A DNA stretch of 64,000 bases from Deefgea salmonis (lineage in GTDB: Bacteria > Pseudomonadota > Gammaproteobacteria > Burkholderiales > Chitinibacteraceae), in NCBI RefSeq assembly GCF_020531905.1, contig NZ_JAJAWG010000002.1, forward strand, positions 62,001 through 126,000, read 5' to 3'. How positions within the stretch are numbered: the first letter of the stretch is position 1; every line of letters starts with the position of its first letter. Shown here one piece after another: positions 36,185-45,312 of this stretch. Position numbers and translations under genes: made by a program. The notes beneath the pieces are model-generated. The model did not search any database and was not told the DNA's origin. It saw only the letters and a program-made list of their open reading frames with translations.

Positions 36185-37579
36185 ATGTCTGCTTCTCCTA
36201 CTATGTCGGCGTTAGAATTACGCGCCGCCAGCAGCCTAGCTGGGCTGTATGCGCTTCGCATGCTGGGCATGTTTTTGATCTTGCCAGTGTTTGCCGTTTA
36301 CGCCGGGCATTTACCCGGCGGTGAAAATCACACCATGGTCGGTTTGGCCTTTGGCGCTTATGGCTTAACGCAAGCCTTGTTGCAATTGCCGTTTGGCATG
36401 TGGTCGGATCGCGTTGGCCGCAAAAAAGTCATTTACATTGGCTTGGCCTTGTTTGCCGTTGGCTCGATCATGTGTGCCATGGCGGACCATATTGCGTGGC
36501 TGATTGTCGGGCGTGCAGTGCAGGGCGCAGGGGCGATTTCGGCGGCGGTCACTGCGCTATTGGCGGACTTAACCCGCGAAGAGCATCGCACCAAAGCGAT
36601 GGCGATGATTGGCGCTTCGATTGCGTCAACCTTTGCTATTTCTCTGGTGGCCGCGCCCAAACTCGCCGAATGGATTGGCTTGCCGGGGATTTTCTTACTC
36701 ACTGCCGGGCTGACGATTGCGGCCTTGGTGGGCGTGTGGAAAGTAGTCCCCAATCCGGCCGTGTCGCGCTTTCATTCAGATGCCGAAACCAATACCAGCC
36801 GCTTACCGCAAGTATTAAAAGACCCGCAATTACTGCGCTTAAATTACGGTGTTTTCGCGCTGCATGCCTCACAAATGGCGATGTTTACCGTGATGCCCTT
36901 GTTGCTCAATCAAATTGGTGGCATCGATGTGGCTCATCATTGGTGGGTGTATTTGCCGGTTGTGTTGATCGGCTTTGTGTTAATGGTGCCGGCGATTATT
37001 TATGGTGAGAAAAAAAATCACCTCAAAGAAGTGTTTTTATTTGCCATCGCCCTGATGTTTGTCGCGCAGCTGGGCATGACCTTGTGGATGCCGAGCTTAA
37101 CGTGGATTGTGGTGTGGCTGGGGGTGTATTTTATTGCCTTTAATATTTTAGAAGCCACCCAACCGTCGTTGATTTCTAAAATCGCCCCCACCGCTGCCAA
37201 AGGCACTGCGATGGGCGTTTACAATACCTGCCAAGCGGCGAGTATGTTTATGGGCTCGGCTTTAGCTGGGTATTTATACCAAGAATTTCAAAGCCCAATG
37301 CCGGTGTTTGCGCTGTGCGCATTACTCATGGCCGTTTGGCTTTTAGTCTCTTGGGGAATGCAAGCGCCGCTGCCGGTTAAAACCAAAATGTGCCACATTG
37401 GTGAGCAATGGTCAGGCGATGTAGGGCGACTGTCTGCTAAACTAGGCGCCATTGACGGTGTAAAAGAAGCCGTGGTTTTGATCGACGAGCGTGTCGCCCT
37501 GCTCAAAGTGATGCAAGCGGGCTATGACGAAGCGGAAGTGGATCGACTCATCGCTGAAACCAATATCGCTACGACATAA
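36185..37579 (+). CDS. YajR-like MFS transporter with C-terminal YAM domain
   Basis: About 464 residues: 12 TM segments with the MFS motif GMWSDRVGRKKVIYIG between TM2 and TM3, then a soluble ferredoxin-like YAM domain (about 400-464, WSGDVGRLSAKLGAIDGVKE...VLIDERVALLKV) as in E. coli YajR. Drug or proton-coupled export is likely; the substrate is unknown. Several starts are possible (TTG 36167, ATG 36173, 36185, 36203). 36203 gives the N-terminus most like relatives (MSALELRAASSLAGLYALRM), and none has a clear Shine-Dalgarno. ssb follows 58 bp downstream. Confidence 0.88.
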   Translation: MSASPTMSALELRAASSLAGLYALRMLGMFLILPVFAVYAGHLPGGENHTMVGLAFGAYGLTQALLQLPFGMWSDRVGRKKVIYIGLALFAVGSIMCAMADHIAWLIVGRAVQGAGAISAAVTALLADLTREEHRTKAMAMIGASIASTFAISLVAAPKLAEWIGLPGIFLLTAGLTIAALVGVWKVVPNPAVSRFHSDAETNTSRLPQVLKDPQLLRLNYGVFALHASQMAMFTVMPLLLNQIGGIDVAHHWWVYLPVVLIGFVLMVPAIIYGEKKNHLKEVFLFAIALMFVAQLGMTLWMPSLTWIVVWLGVYFIAFNILEATQPSLISKIAPTAAKGTAMGVYNTCQAASMFMGSALAGYLYQEFQSPMPVFALCALLMAVWLLVSWGMQAPLPVKTKMCHIGEQWSGDVGRLSAKLGAIDGVKEAVVLIDERVALLKVMQAGYDEAEVDRLIAETNIATT

Positions 37580-37637
37580 ATGATGCGGCGCATGGCGTCG
37601 TAAAAATTGAATTGATTTAAAAAACTGGAGCAAATAA

Positions 37638-38153
37638 ATGGCCTCATTAAATAAAGTATTATTAATTGGTAATTTGGGTAAAGACCCAGAAACACGCTTT
37701 ATGCCCAACGGCAACGCGGTATGTAATTTTTCGATTGCCACCACTGAAAGCTGGAAAGACAAGCAAACCGGCCAAAAACAAGAAAAAACCGAATGGCATA
37801 ACATCAGCATGTATGGCCGCTTGGCTGAAATTGCCGGTCAATACTTAAAAAAAGGCAGCAGCGTGTATATCGAAGGTCGTTTGCAAACTCGCAAATGGCA
37901 AGATAAGCAAACCGGTGCTGATCGCTACACCACTGAAATTATCGCCGATGAAATGAAAATGCTCGGCGGGCGTGGTGATACTGGTGGTAACGCCGGTGGT
38001 GGTTACAACCAACAAGGCGGTGGCGATGATTTCAACCAAGAATACAGCGCCCCAGCCCAACAGCAACAACAAGCCCCACGCCAAGCACCACCACAAGCAG
38101 CTGCGAAACCGGCGCGTAATTTTGACGACTTTGAAGACGATATCCCGTTCTGA
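37638..38153 (+). CDS. ssb: Single-stranded DNA-binding protein
   Basis: A 171-residue tetramer-forming protein: OB-fold (1-110, [17 protein letters not shown]), a Gly/Gln/Pro-rich linker and the acidic tip DDFEDDIPF that recruits repair and replication enzymes. Shine-Dalgarno CTGGAG precedes ATG 37638. A strong terminator follows. Confidence 0.98.
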   Translation: MASLNKVLLIGNLGKDPETRFMPNGNAVCNFSIATTESWKDKQTGQKQEKTEWHNISMYGRLAEIAGQYLKKGSSVYIEGRLQTRKWQDKQTGADRYTTEIIADEMKMLGGRGDTGGNAGGGYNQQGGGDDFNQEYSAPAQQQQQAPRQAPPQAAAKPARNFDDFEDDIPF

Positions 38154-38183
38154 ACCGAGTCGGTTTAGCGAGTCGTTAATTTA

Positions 38184-38228
38184 GCCATAAAAAATCCCCT
38201 CGAATGTTTTGAGGGGATTTTTTATGGC
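38184..38228. terminator. Intrinsic terminator after ssb
   Basis: An 18-bp perfect stem from GCCATAAAAAATCCCCTC to its complement, with a 9-nt loop and a T-run in the right arm; works in both directions. Confidence 0.92.
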
Positions 38229-38280
38229 CAATCGATAGATGTCGCCAATATTTGCCGCTATCTATTTAACAGTTTATGCA

Positions 38281-38327
38281 TGTATATGGCTGTAGCTATT
38301 ATTTAATAATGCTTGCAGTCATATACC
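38281..38327. repeat. 47-bp palindromic element, copy 5
   Basis: Begins TGTATATGGC (first base T instead of G), ends CATATACC, with a centre TATTATTTAATAAT. It folds along nearly its full length with several G-T pairs and one internal mismatch. It lies between convergent ssb and the OsmC-YcaO gene, 20 bp from the latter's stop. Confidence 0.8.
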
Positions 38328-38346
38328 TATAGAATATGCCTAAGGC

Positions 38347-40554
38347 TTAAGCGTTTGACATTCCCGCTGCGGTTGCGCGTGCGGTGTGTAGTTTTTGGTA
38401 GCTGTCGATCACGCGCTGGTGGCGATCTAGCCCTTCTAGTTGCATGCTGGTCGGGGTTAAGCCGTAAAAGCGACTGGTGTCGTTGATTGAGGCGATGACG
38501 GCGTCGATCCTTTCGTTGCCAAACATGCGGCGAAAGTTAACCTCATAGTCGGCCAGTGCCATTTCATCGTCCATTTCAACTTCAAGCACCGCATTCATTG
38601 CTTGATAGAACAACACGCGATCCAGAGTGTTGTCGTTGTATTGCAAGAAAGCGCCGACCAGCTCATGCGCTTCAGGGTATTGATGCAAGGCCAGATGAAT
38701 CAATAGTTTGAGTTCAAGTACGGTGAGTTGACCCCAGACGGTATTTTCATCAAAAGCAATGCCAATCAAGTCCGCAATCATCGAGTAATCGCCCAGCTCG
38801 TTGTCTTCTAAACGCTCCAGCAGGGCCACCAGACGCACATCGCTTAGGCGATGCAGGTTCAAAATATCTTCGCGGAACAGCAGTGCTTTATTGGTGTTGT
38901 CCCAAACTAGATCATCCACCGGATAAATTTCTGAATAGCCGGGGACCAAAATACGGCAGGCGGTGGCGCCCAAATCGTCATAGACCGCCATATAGGCTTC
39001 TTTGCCCATGTCGGCCAAAATGCCAAACAAGGTGGCCGCTTCATCGGCATTGGCGTTGTCGCCTTGGCTGGCGAAATCCCACTCCACAAATTCGTACTGC
39101 GCTTTGGCACTGAAAAAACGCCAAGACACAATGCCGCTCGAATCAATGAAATGCTCAACAAAGTTATTCGGTTCAGCCAGTGCTTGGCTTTCAAAGGTTG
39201 GGCGCGGCAAATCATTTAAGCCTTCAAAACTGCGGCCTTGCAGCAGTTCAGTCAGGCTACGTTCAAGCGCCACTTCTAAACTCGGGTGCGCGCCAAATGA
39301 GGCAAATACGCCGCCAGTGCGCGGGTTCATTAGCGTGACGCACATCACCGGATACACGCCGCCGAGCGACGCGTCTTTCACGATAACTGGAAAACCTTGC
39401 GCTTCGAGGCTTTGAATGCCCGCTAAAATGCTCGGGTATTTGGCAATCACTGCGGGCGGCACATCCGGCAGCGTGATTTCGCCTTCTAAAATCTCACGTT
39501 TGACGGCGCGCTCAAAGATTTCTGATAGGCATTGCACTTGCGCCTCCGCTAGCGTATTGCCGGCGCTCATGCCATTACTCACAAACAGGTTTTCGAGCAG
39601 ATTACTCGGGAAATACACCGTTGCGCCGTCTGACTGGCGCACAAATGGTAAGCAGCAAATGCCGCGTGCGGTATTGCCGGAGTTGGTGTCAAACAGGTGT
39701 GAGCCGAGTAATTCGTCATCGGGGTTAAAAATCGGCAGGCAATAGTCATCAAGGATGTCTGTTGGCAATGCATTGTTGGGCCCAGGCTGAAACCAGCGCT
39801 CGCTCGGGTGATGCACAAACTGCGCATTGGCGATGTCTGTGCCAAAGAAATGCCCCGCGTAGAAAAAATTGCAACTGAGTCGCTCGATAAATTCACCCAA
39901 GGCCGAGGCCAAGGCGCTTTCTTTGCTCGCGCCTTTGCCATTGGTAAAGCACATGGGCGAGTGCGCGTCGCGGATATGCAGTGACCACACATTGGGCACA
40001 ATATTGCGCCATGAGGCGATTTCAATCTTCATGCCGAGTTTGGCCAATAGGCCAGACATATTGGCGATGGTTTGCTCGAGCGGTAGATCTTTGCCAACGA
40101 TATAGGTGGCGGCGTCCGCCTCTGGATTGAGCGTTAGCAAAGCTTGTGCATCGGCGTCGAGGCTTTCGACTTCTTCAATGACAAACTCGGGCCCGGTTTG
40201 CACCACTTTTTTGACCGTGCAGCGTTCAATCGAGCGCAAAATGCCTTGCCGATCTTTGGCTGAAATATCGGCGGGTAACTCAACCTGAATCTTAAAAATC
40301 TGCTGATAGCGGTTTTCTGGGTCAACAATATTGTTTTGCGATAGACGAATATGCTCGGTCGAAATGCCGCGTGTTTCGCAGTACAACTTGACAAAATACG
40401 CCGCGCACAACGCCGATGACGCCAAAAAGTAGTCGAACGGTCCCGGTGCTGAGCCGTCGCCCTTATAGCGGATGGGCTGATCGGCCACGACGGTGAAGTC
40501 ATCGAACTTGGCTTCAAGACGAAGCTTATCGAGAAAGTTAACCTTAATTTCCAT
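38347..40554 (-). CDS. OsmC-YcaO fusion protein
   Basis: A 735-residue protein. The N-terminal OsmC-like domain (about 1-135) has a cysteine in SALCAAYFVKLYC. The YcaO domain (about 150-570) carries ATP-binding acidic motifs (GEFIERLSCN, AQVQCLSEIFERAVKREI, ELLQGRSFEG). A helical C-terminal region with TPR-like repeats follows. YcaO domains activate amides with ATP; the E. coli homologue is linked to RimO-dependent beta-methylthiolation of ribosomal protein S12. There is no precursor peptide gene or TOMM partner nearby, so a housekeeping role is more likely than a natural-product role. ATG 40554 with AAGGA upstream decides the start; the upstream in-frame start at 40578 is rejected. Confidence 0.9.
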   Translation of the reverse strand: MEIKVNFLDKLRLEAKFDDFTVVADQPIRYKGDGSAPGPFDYFLASSALCAAYFVKLYCETRGISTEHIRLSQNNIVDPENRYQQIFKIQVELPADISAKDRQGILRSIERCTVKKVVQTGPEFVIEEVESLDADAQALLTLNPEADAATYIVGKDLPLEQTIANMSGLLAKLGMKIEIASWRNIVPNVWSLHIRDAHSPMCFTNGKGASKESALASALGEFIERLSCNFFYAGHFFGTDIANAQFVHHPSERWFQPGPNNALPTDILDDYCLPIFNPDDELLGSHLFDTNSGNTARGICCLPFVRQSDGATVYFPSNLLENLFVSNGMSAGNTLAEAQVQCLSEIFERAVKREILEGEITLPDVPPAVIAKYPSILAGIQSLEAQGFPVIVKDASLGGVYPVMCVTLMNPRTGGVFASFGAHPSLEVALERSLTELLQGRSFEGLNDLPRPTFESQALAEPNNFVEHFIDSSGIVSWRFFSAKAQYEFVEWDFASQGDNANADEAATLFGILADMGKEAYMAVYDDLGATACRILVPGYSEIYPVDDLVWDNTNKALLFREDILNLHRLSDVRLVALLERLEDNELGDYSMIADLIGIAFDENTVWGQLTVLELKLLIHLALHQYPEAHELVGAFLQYNDNTLDRVLFYQAMNAVLEVEMDDEMALADYEVNFRRMFGNERIDAVIASINDTSRFYGLTPTSMQLEGLDRHQRVIDSYQKLHTARATAAGMSNA

Positions 40555-41011
40555 GGAAGAGTTCCTTAAATAGCGCATAGTGATTTAGGCCGCATTATCC
40601 GGATTTTTGCTGCCCTAGTCCTGCGCTTCGCAGTAATACCGCTCACTGGCTAGGTCAAACTGAAAGCCAATCGAAGTTTTGAGCAGATTGTTCGCTGATC
40701 GCCGTTGTGGATTGCTTTGCAACGAATGCATTGAAAAATGAACGATTTTAAGCCGATGATGGTCAATGCACTGACTGAACGTCGATGGGCTGGCGTATTG
40801 CATTGCGATATTTGTGTTTGTTTTGCCGACTTGTAAGCTATTGGCTTGTTTTTTGTAATGGCTAATGATTGAATGCCCGATCTTAATTGTAAAAATTAAG
40901 CATTCATTGATTTAGCACCTTGCATTGTGAAATACGCGGGCATCATTTTTAGTTGTTACCGTTGATCGAGTTACTATTTCATTTATTGATTAATTGAGTC
41001 TTGGAGTTTGC
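40555..41011. other. Divergent intergenic region
   Basis: 457 bp between the OsmC-YcaO and diguanylate cyclase genes. It becomes AT-rich toward the cyclase and holds one imperfect palindrome (40870-40906). A short minus-strand frame (40615-40803) lacks support. Confidence 0.5.
40870..40906. repeat. Imperfect palindrome
   Basis: TGAATG ... CATTCA enclose CTTAATT / AATTAAG, with a 6-nt bulge on the left side. About 105 bp before the cyclase gene; a possible regulator site or remnant. Confidence 0.35.
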
Positions 41012-42058
41012 ATGTTATCCGCCCCCATCCCGAGTAATGAAGACGATAGAATTGCTTCATTGCGTAAGATGTTATTGCTGTCTACGCCCGATGAAGAGGG
41101 GTTTGATCGCGTCGTGCGCATGACCAAGCGGGTGTTTAATGTGCCGATTGTTTTGGTGTCGCTCATTGATGAAAACCGGCAATGGTTTAAGTCGTGCATG
41201 GGCTTGCCGGTGAGAGAAACTGGGCGGGATATTTCTTTTTGTGGCCATGCCATTCTGGGCGATGATTTATTTGTGATTCCCGATGCGCGCCAAGATATTC
41301 GTTTTGCCGATAATCCGCTGGTGCTGGATGCGCCTTACGTTATTTTTTATGCCGGTCGGCCGTTAAAAAATGCCGATGGGCATAATGTCGGTACCTTATG
41401 CATTATTGATCACAGCCCACGTGAGCTCTCTGACGATGAGCGCTGTTGCCTGAAGGATTTAGGTAGCTGGGTCGAGCAAGTATTTTTAACCCGAGAGCTG
41501 AGCGAATCGCAGCAAATGATGTTCGACGAGTTATGTGAAGTCAAACGCGCTTCGTTGCTCGATCCTTTACTCAATATTTGGCATCGTGGTGCCATTATGG
41601 ATTTGCTTAAGCGCGAAATGGCGCGCGCTGGGCGCAGTCATATGCCTTTGGCTTTGATGATGGTGGATGTGGATTATTTTAAACACATTAACGATGAGTA
41701 CGGCCATCCGGTCGGTGATCAGTTATTGATTGAATTTGTGCGAATGATTAAGTTTTGCTTACGTTCTTATGATCATTTAGGTCGCTATGGCGGCGATGAA
41801 TTTATTATTGTCTTGCCCGATATCCAGCATGAACATGCGATTGAAAAAGCCAATGCGATTTTGCGTTTGATTCAAAATTCGCCCTTATTGATCAATCAGC
41901 AATCGATTGTTATGTCGGCCAGCATTGGCTTGGCCACCATGGCGGCCGAGGCATCATGCAGTGCGAATGATTTCATTCAGCGGGCCGATGATGCCTTATT
42001 GCTGGCCAAAAAGCAGGGCCGAGGGCGAGTTGAAATCGCTCAATCAGTCAAACACTAA
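41012..42058 (+). CDS. GAF-GGDEF diguanylate cyclase
   Basis: A 348-residue cytosolic protein: GAF domain (about 20-165, ISFCGHAILGDDLFVIPDAR), then a GGDEF domain (about 180-345) with intact RYGGDEFIIVLPD and the inhibitory I-site RSYD five residues before it. It should make c-di-GMP from two GTP and be product-inhibited. The GAF ligand is unknown. ATG 41012 follows GGAG at 5-nt spacing; a TTG at 40994 is rejected. Confidence 0.93.
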   Translation: MLSAPIPSNEDDRIASLRKMLLLSTPDEEGFDRVVRMTKRVFNVPIVLVSLIDENRQWFKSCMGLPVRETGRDISFCGHAILGDDLFVIPDARQDIRFADNPLVLDAPYVIFYAGRPLKNADGHNVGTLCIIDHSPRELSDDERCCLKDLGSWVEQVFLTRELSESQQMMFDELCEVKRASLLDPLLNIWHRGAIMDLLKREMARAGRSHMPLALMMVDVDYFKHINDEYGHPVGDQLLIEFVRMIKFCLRSYDHLGRYGGDEFIIVLPDIQHEHAIEKANAILRLIQNSPLLINQQSIVMSASIGLATMAAEASCSANDFIQRADDALLLAKKQGRGRVEIAQSVKH

Positions 42059-42138
42059 AGCATAAATCCTTATATTTAGTCTTGCGATGGATGGTCTCGG
42101 AAAAATACCGCAGTGCCGTGTCTTTTCTTATGCTTATA

Positions 42139-42161
42139 AATATGTATAATAAATGCATCTT
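42139..42161. promoter_or_regulatory. NsrR-type operator and -10 of hmp
   Basis: Half-site AATATGTATAA, one base, half-site AAATGCATCTT: the right half matches the 11-bp NsrR half-site known from enterobacteria exactly, and the left half matches at 7 of 11. TATAAT (42145-42150) lies inside it, 34 bp before the hmp ATG. Repressor binding would block the promoter, so nitric oxide should induce hmp. Confidence 0.7.
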
Positions 42162-42184
42162 TATGAACTGATGTAGGAATAACC

Positions 42185-43381
42185 ATGCTTGATTTGACTG
42201 ATCGTGATTTAGTTCGTGCCACCGCGCCGATTCTTAAACAGCATGGGGTGGCGCTCACCACGCATTTTTATGCACGTATGTTTCAGCATAATCCTGAACT
42301 CAAGCAGATTTTTAACGAAGGTAATCAGCAGTCTGGTGCCCAGCAACAAGCCTTGGCGATGGCGGTGGCGGCGTATGCCGAACACATCGATAACCCCAGC
42401 GTATTAGCGCCAGTACTCACGCGCATTGCCAATAAACACATTAGTTTGGGCATTCGCCCTGAGCATTATCCGATTGTCGGCCATCATTTATTGGCTTCGA
42501 TCCGTGAGGTGTTGGGCGCTGCGGCCACCGATGAGTTGATTGCCGCTTGGGCGGCCGCTTATGGCCAACTGGCTGATGTGCTGATCGCCGAAGAAGCGCA
42601 ATTGTATGCCGCAGCGGCATTTAAAAACGGCGGTTGGACCGGCTGGCGCGGTTTTGTGGTGGCAAAAAAAGTAGTCGAAAGCAGTGAAATCACGTCATTT
42701 TATTTGCGCCCAGCCGATGGCGGCACCGTGCCGGATTATTTGCCAGGGCAATATATTTCGGTGCGGATGTTTGTGCCTGAATGGCAATTGATGCAGCCAC
42801 GGCAGTACAGTTTGTCGGATGCGCCGGGGCAAGATTATTTGCGCATTTCAGTCAAGCGTGAGCAAAACCAGCAAATCATCGGCCAAGTCTCGAACCTATT
42901 GCACAGCACGATTGAAGTGGGCGATGTGATTGATGTGGCACCACCGGCCGGCGATTTTGTCTTGCATACCGAGCGCAGTGGCCCTGTGGTATTGATGAGT
43001 GGTGGCGTTGGGATTACCCCGATGATGGCGATGCTGCAGCATTTGCATGCCACAGGCAGTGCGCGCCAAGTGAGCTTGATTCATGCTTGCCGCAATCCGG
43101 AAGTGCATGCTTTTAAACAGCAGGTGCAGCAATTGACTGCAGCCAAGGCTAATTTCGCCGCGACGGTGTTTTATGATCAAGCCGATCCCGCAGCCAGCCA
43201 TCACCTTGGCCCAATTGATTTGGCCAAGCTCGCTGATCGGGTGATTTTGCCGGATGCCGATTATTATTTGTGTGGCCCTTTGGCGTTTATGCAGGCACAG
43301 ATTAAATCGCTGCAGGCATTGGGTGTACAGAGTGAACGAATTCATGCCGAAGCATTTGGCACGGGCGGCGTGAGCGTTTAA
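42185..43381 (+). CDS. hmp: Flavohaemoprotein, nitric oxide dioxygenase
   Basis: A 398-residue cytosolic enzyme converting NO to nitrate using O2 and NAD(P)H. Globin domain (1-140; KHISLGIRPEHYPIVGHHLL holds the proximal His), FAD-binding domain (RQYSLSDAP) and NAD-binding domain (VLMSGGVGITPMMAML, CGPLAFMQAQ). Full length. Controlled by the NsrR-type box upstream. DUF779 follows 34 bp downstream. Confidence 0.96.
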   Translation: MLDLTDRDLVRATAPILKQHGVALTTHFYARMFQHNPELKQIFNEGNQQSGAQQQALAMAVAAYAEHIDNPSVLAPVLTRIANKHISLGIRPEHYPIVGHHLLASIREVLGAAATDELIAAWAAAYGQLADVLIAEEAQLYAAAAFKNGGWTGWRGFVVAKKVVESSEITSFYLRPADGGTVPDYLPGQYISVRMFVPEWQLMQPRQYSLSDAPGQDYLRISVKREQNQQIIGQVSNLLHSTIEVGDVIDVAPPAGDFVLHTERSGPVVLMSGGVGITPMMAMLQHLHATGSARQVSLIHACRNPEVHAFKQQVQQLTAAKANFAATVFYDQADPAASHHLGPIDLAKLADRVILPDADYYLCGPLAFMQAQIKSLQALGVQSERIHAEAFGTGGVSV

Positions 43382-43415
43382 TTGACGCAGCGCTAAAGCC
43401 GTATTTTCCCAGCGC

Positions 43416-43784
43416 ATGACTGCAAAACGCCATGCGCTGCAGTTAATTGATTCGCTAGCGCAGCGCTATGGTGCTTTGTTGTTTCATCAATCGGGCGGCT
43501 GCTGTGATGGCAGCGCACCGATGTGTTTTTCGCGTGCTGAGTTTCAGGTTGGCGCTGGCGATGTATATCTGGGCGATATTGGCGCTGCGCCGTTTTATAT
43601 GAGTGCTTCGCAGTTTGAATACTGGCAGCACACGCAATTAAACATCGATGTGGTGGCAGGAATGGGCGGGATGTTTTCTTTAGAAAGTGGCACCGGCCGC
43701 CGATTTTTAACGCGTTCTCGCTTGTTTACTGATGATGAATGGCAATGGCTGACTGCGCATCCAGTGACATTTGCAGCGGATTAA
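43416..43784 (+). CDS. DUF779 protein
   Basis: A 122-residue protein with the family motif HQSGGCCDGSAPMCF and GDVYLGDIG. Function unknown; in many bacteria the gene sits beside an aldehyde dehydrogenase gene, and here an aldehyde dehydrogenase gene follows convergently. It probably shares the hmp transcript. The double cysteine suggests metal or redox binding. Confidence 0.88.
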   Translation: MTAKRHALQLIDSLAQRYGALLFHQSGGCCDGSAPMCFSRAEFQVGAGDVYLGDIGAAPFYMSASQFEYWQHTQLNIDVVAGMGGMFSLESGTGRRFLTRSRLFTDDEWQWLTAHPVTFAAD

Positions 43785-43790
43785 CTGGTT

Positions 43791-43830
43791 AAAAAAAACC
43801 ATCAGGGCTTACTGGTCCTGATGGTTTTTT
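43791..43830. terminator. Bidirectional intrinsic terminator
   Basis: Arms AAAACCATCAGG and CCTGATGGTTTT with flanking A- and T-runs, between convergent DUF779 and gabD. Confidence 0.9.
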
Positions 43831-43857
43831 GGGTTAATTCAAGTGCTTTTTAGCGAC

Positions 43858-45312
43858 TTACAAGCCAGCAATACATAGATATTTGAGTTCAACATAATCA
43901 TCGAGACCAAAGCGCGAGCCTTCTCGGCCTAGACCGGATTGTTTGATGCCGCCAAATGGGCCGACTTCATTCGAGATTAAGCCGGTATTGATGCCCACCA
44001 TGCCGGACTCCAGCGCTTCGGCAACGCGGAAAATTCGGCCAATATCGCGGCTATAAAAATACGCAGCTAAGCCAAACTCGGTGTCATTGGCCAAATCAAT
44101 CGCTTCGCGCTCGTTGTAAAAACGAAATAGCGGTGCCACCGGGCCAAAGGTTTCCTCGTGGGCGATTTTCATCGCGGTGGTGACATGGCTGAGCAAAGTC
44201 GGTTGGAAAAAACGGCCACCTAAAGCATCCAGACCGCCGCCGAGCAAGAGCTGTGCGCCATGCTCGAGTGCATCGCTCAGGTGTTCTTGGACTTTAGCAA
44301 TCGCTTTATCGTCAATCAAAGGTCCGAGCATGACGTCTGAATCCATGCCATTGCCCACTTTGAGGGCTTGCATTGCGACGCGCAGCTTGTGGCTAAATTC
44401 GTCATACACCGCATCGTGCACCAATATCCGGTTGGCACAGACGCAGGTTTGTCCGGCATTTCTAAATTTGGCAATCATCGCCCCGGCCACTGCGGCATCC
44501 AGATCTGCATCTTCAAACACAATAAATGGCGCATTGCCACCCAGCTCTAACGACACTTTTTTAATGGTAGCGGCGCATTGCGCCATTAAGGCTTTGCCGA
44601 CGACAGTGCTGCCAGTGAAGCTGAGTTTTCGCACAATTGGATTACGCGTGAGCTCGCCACCGATGTCGCTGGCCTTACCGGTAATCACATTAAACACCCC
44701 AGCCGGAATGCCGGCGCGTAATGAGAGCTCGGCCATGGCCAAAGCGGTGAGTGGCGTTTGGCTGGCGGGTTTAACCACCATGCTGCAGCCCGCAGCCAGC
44801 GCTGGTCCGGCTTTACGCGCAATCATGGCGGCGGGGAAATTCCACGGGGTAATCGCTGCTGTTACGCCAATGGCTTGGCGGAGGACCAAAATGCGTTTAT
44901 CCGCTTGTGGATGCTGCAACACATGGCCATCGAGCCGCTTGGCTTCTTCGGCAAACCATTCGATAAAGCTGGCGGCATAGGCGATTTCGCCTTTGGCTTC
45001 GGCCAAGGGTTTGCCTTGCTCGGCGGTCATGATTTTGGCGAGATCGGTTTGATGCTGCATGAGTAAATCAAACCAGCGGCGCAAGATAATCGATCGCTCT
45101 TTGCCCGACCGCGCGCGCCATTCGATTTGTGCCGCTTGCGCAGCAAAAATGGCGCGTTGCGTCTCAGCAACGCCCATGCAAGGCACCAAGGCCACTAGCG
45201 AATTATTCGCCGGATTAGTCACGGCCAGCGTAGCGCCATCGTCGGCCGATTGCCACAGCCCGTCGATCAGTGCGTGTTCGCGCAGCAGGGTTGGATCATC
45301 AAGTTGCAACAT
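43858..45312 (-). CDS. gabD: Succinate-semialdehyde dehydrogenase
   Basis: A 484-residue aldehyde dehydrogenase: ITPWNFPAAMIARK, SFTGSTVVGKALM, LELGGNAPFIVFEDAD (general base Glu), NAGQTCVCANRI (nucleophile Cys). It oxidises succinic semialdehyde to succinate with NAD(P). Last gene of the leftward polyamine/GABA operon; its ATG lies 14 bp inside gabT, with AAAGGGG as Shine-Dalgarno. Confidence 0.94.
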   Translation of the reverse strand: MLQLDDPTLLREHALIDGLWQSADDGATLAVTNPANNSLVALVPCMGVAETQRAIFAAQAAQIEWRARSGKERSIILRRWFDLLMQHQTDLAKIMTAEQGKPLAEAKGEIAYAASFIEWFAEEAKRLDGHVLQHPQADKRILVLRQAIGVTAAITPWNFPAAMIARKAGPALAAGCSMVVKPASQTPLTALAMAELSLRAGIPAGVFNVITGKASDIGGELTRNPIVRKLSFTGSTVVGKALMAQCAATIKKVSLELGGNAPFIVFEDADLDAAVAGAMIAKFRNAGQTCVCANRILVHDAVYDEFSHKLRVAMQALKVGNGMDSDVMLGPLIDDKAIAKVQEHLSDALEHGAQLLLGGGLDALGGRFFQPTLLSHVTTAMKIAHEETFGPVAPLFRFYNEREAIDLANDTEFGLAAYFYSRDIGRIFRVAEALESGMVGINTGLISNEVGPFGGIKQSGLGREGSRFGLDDYVELKYLCIAGL

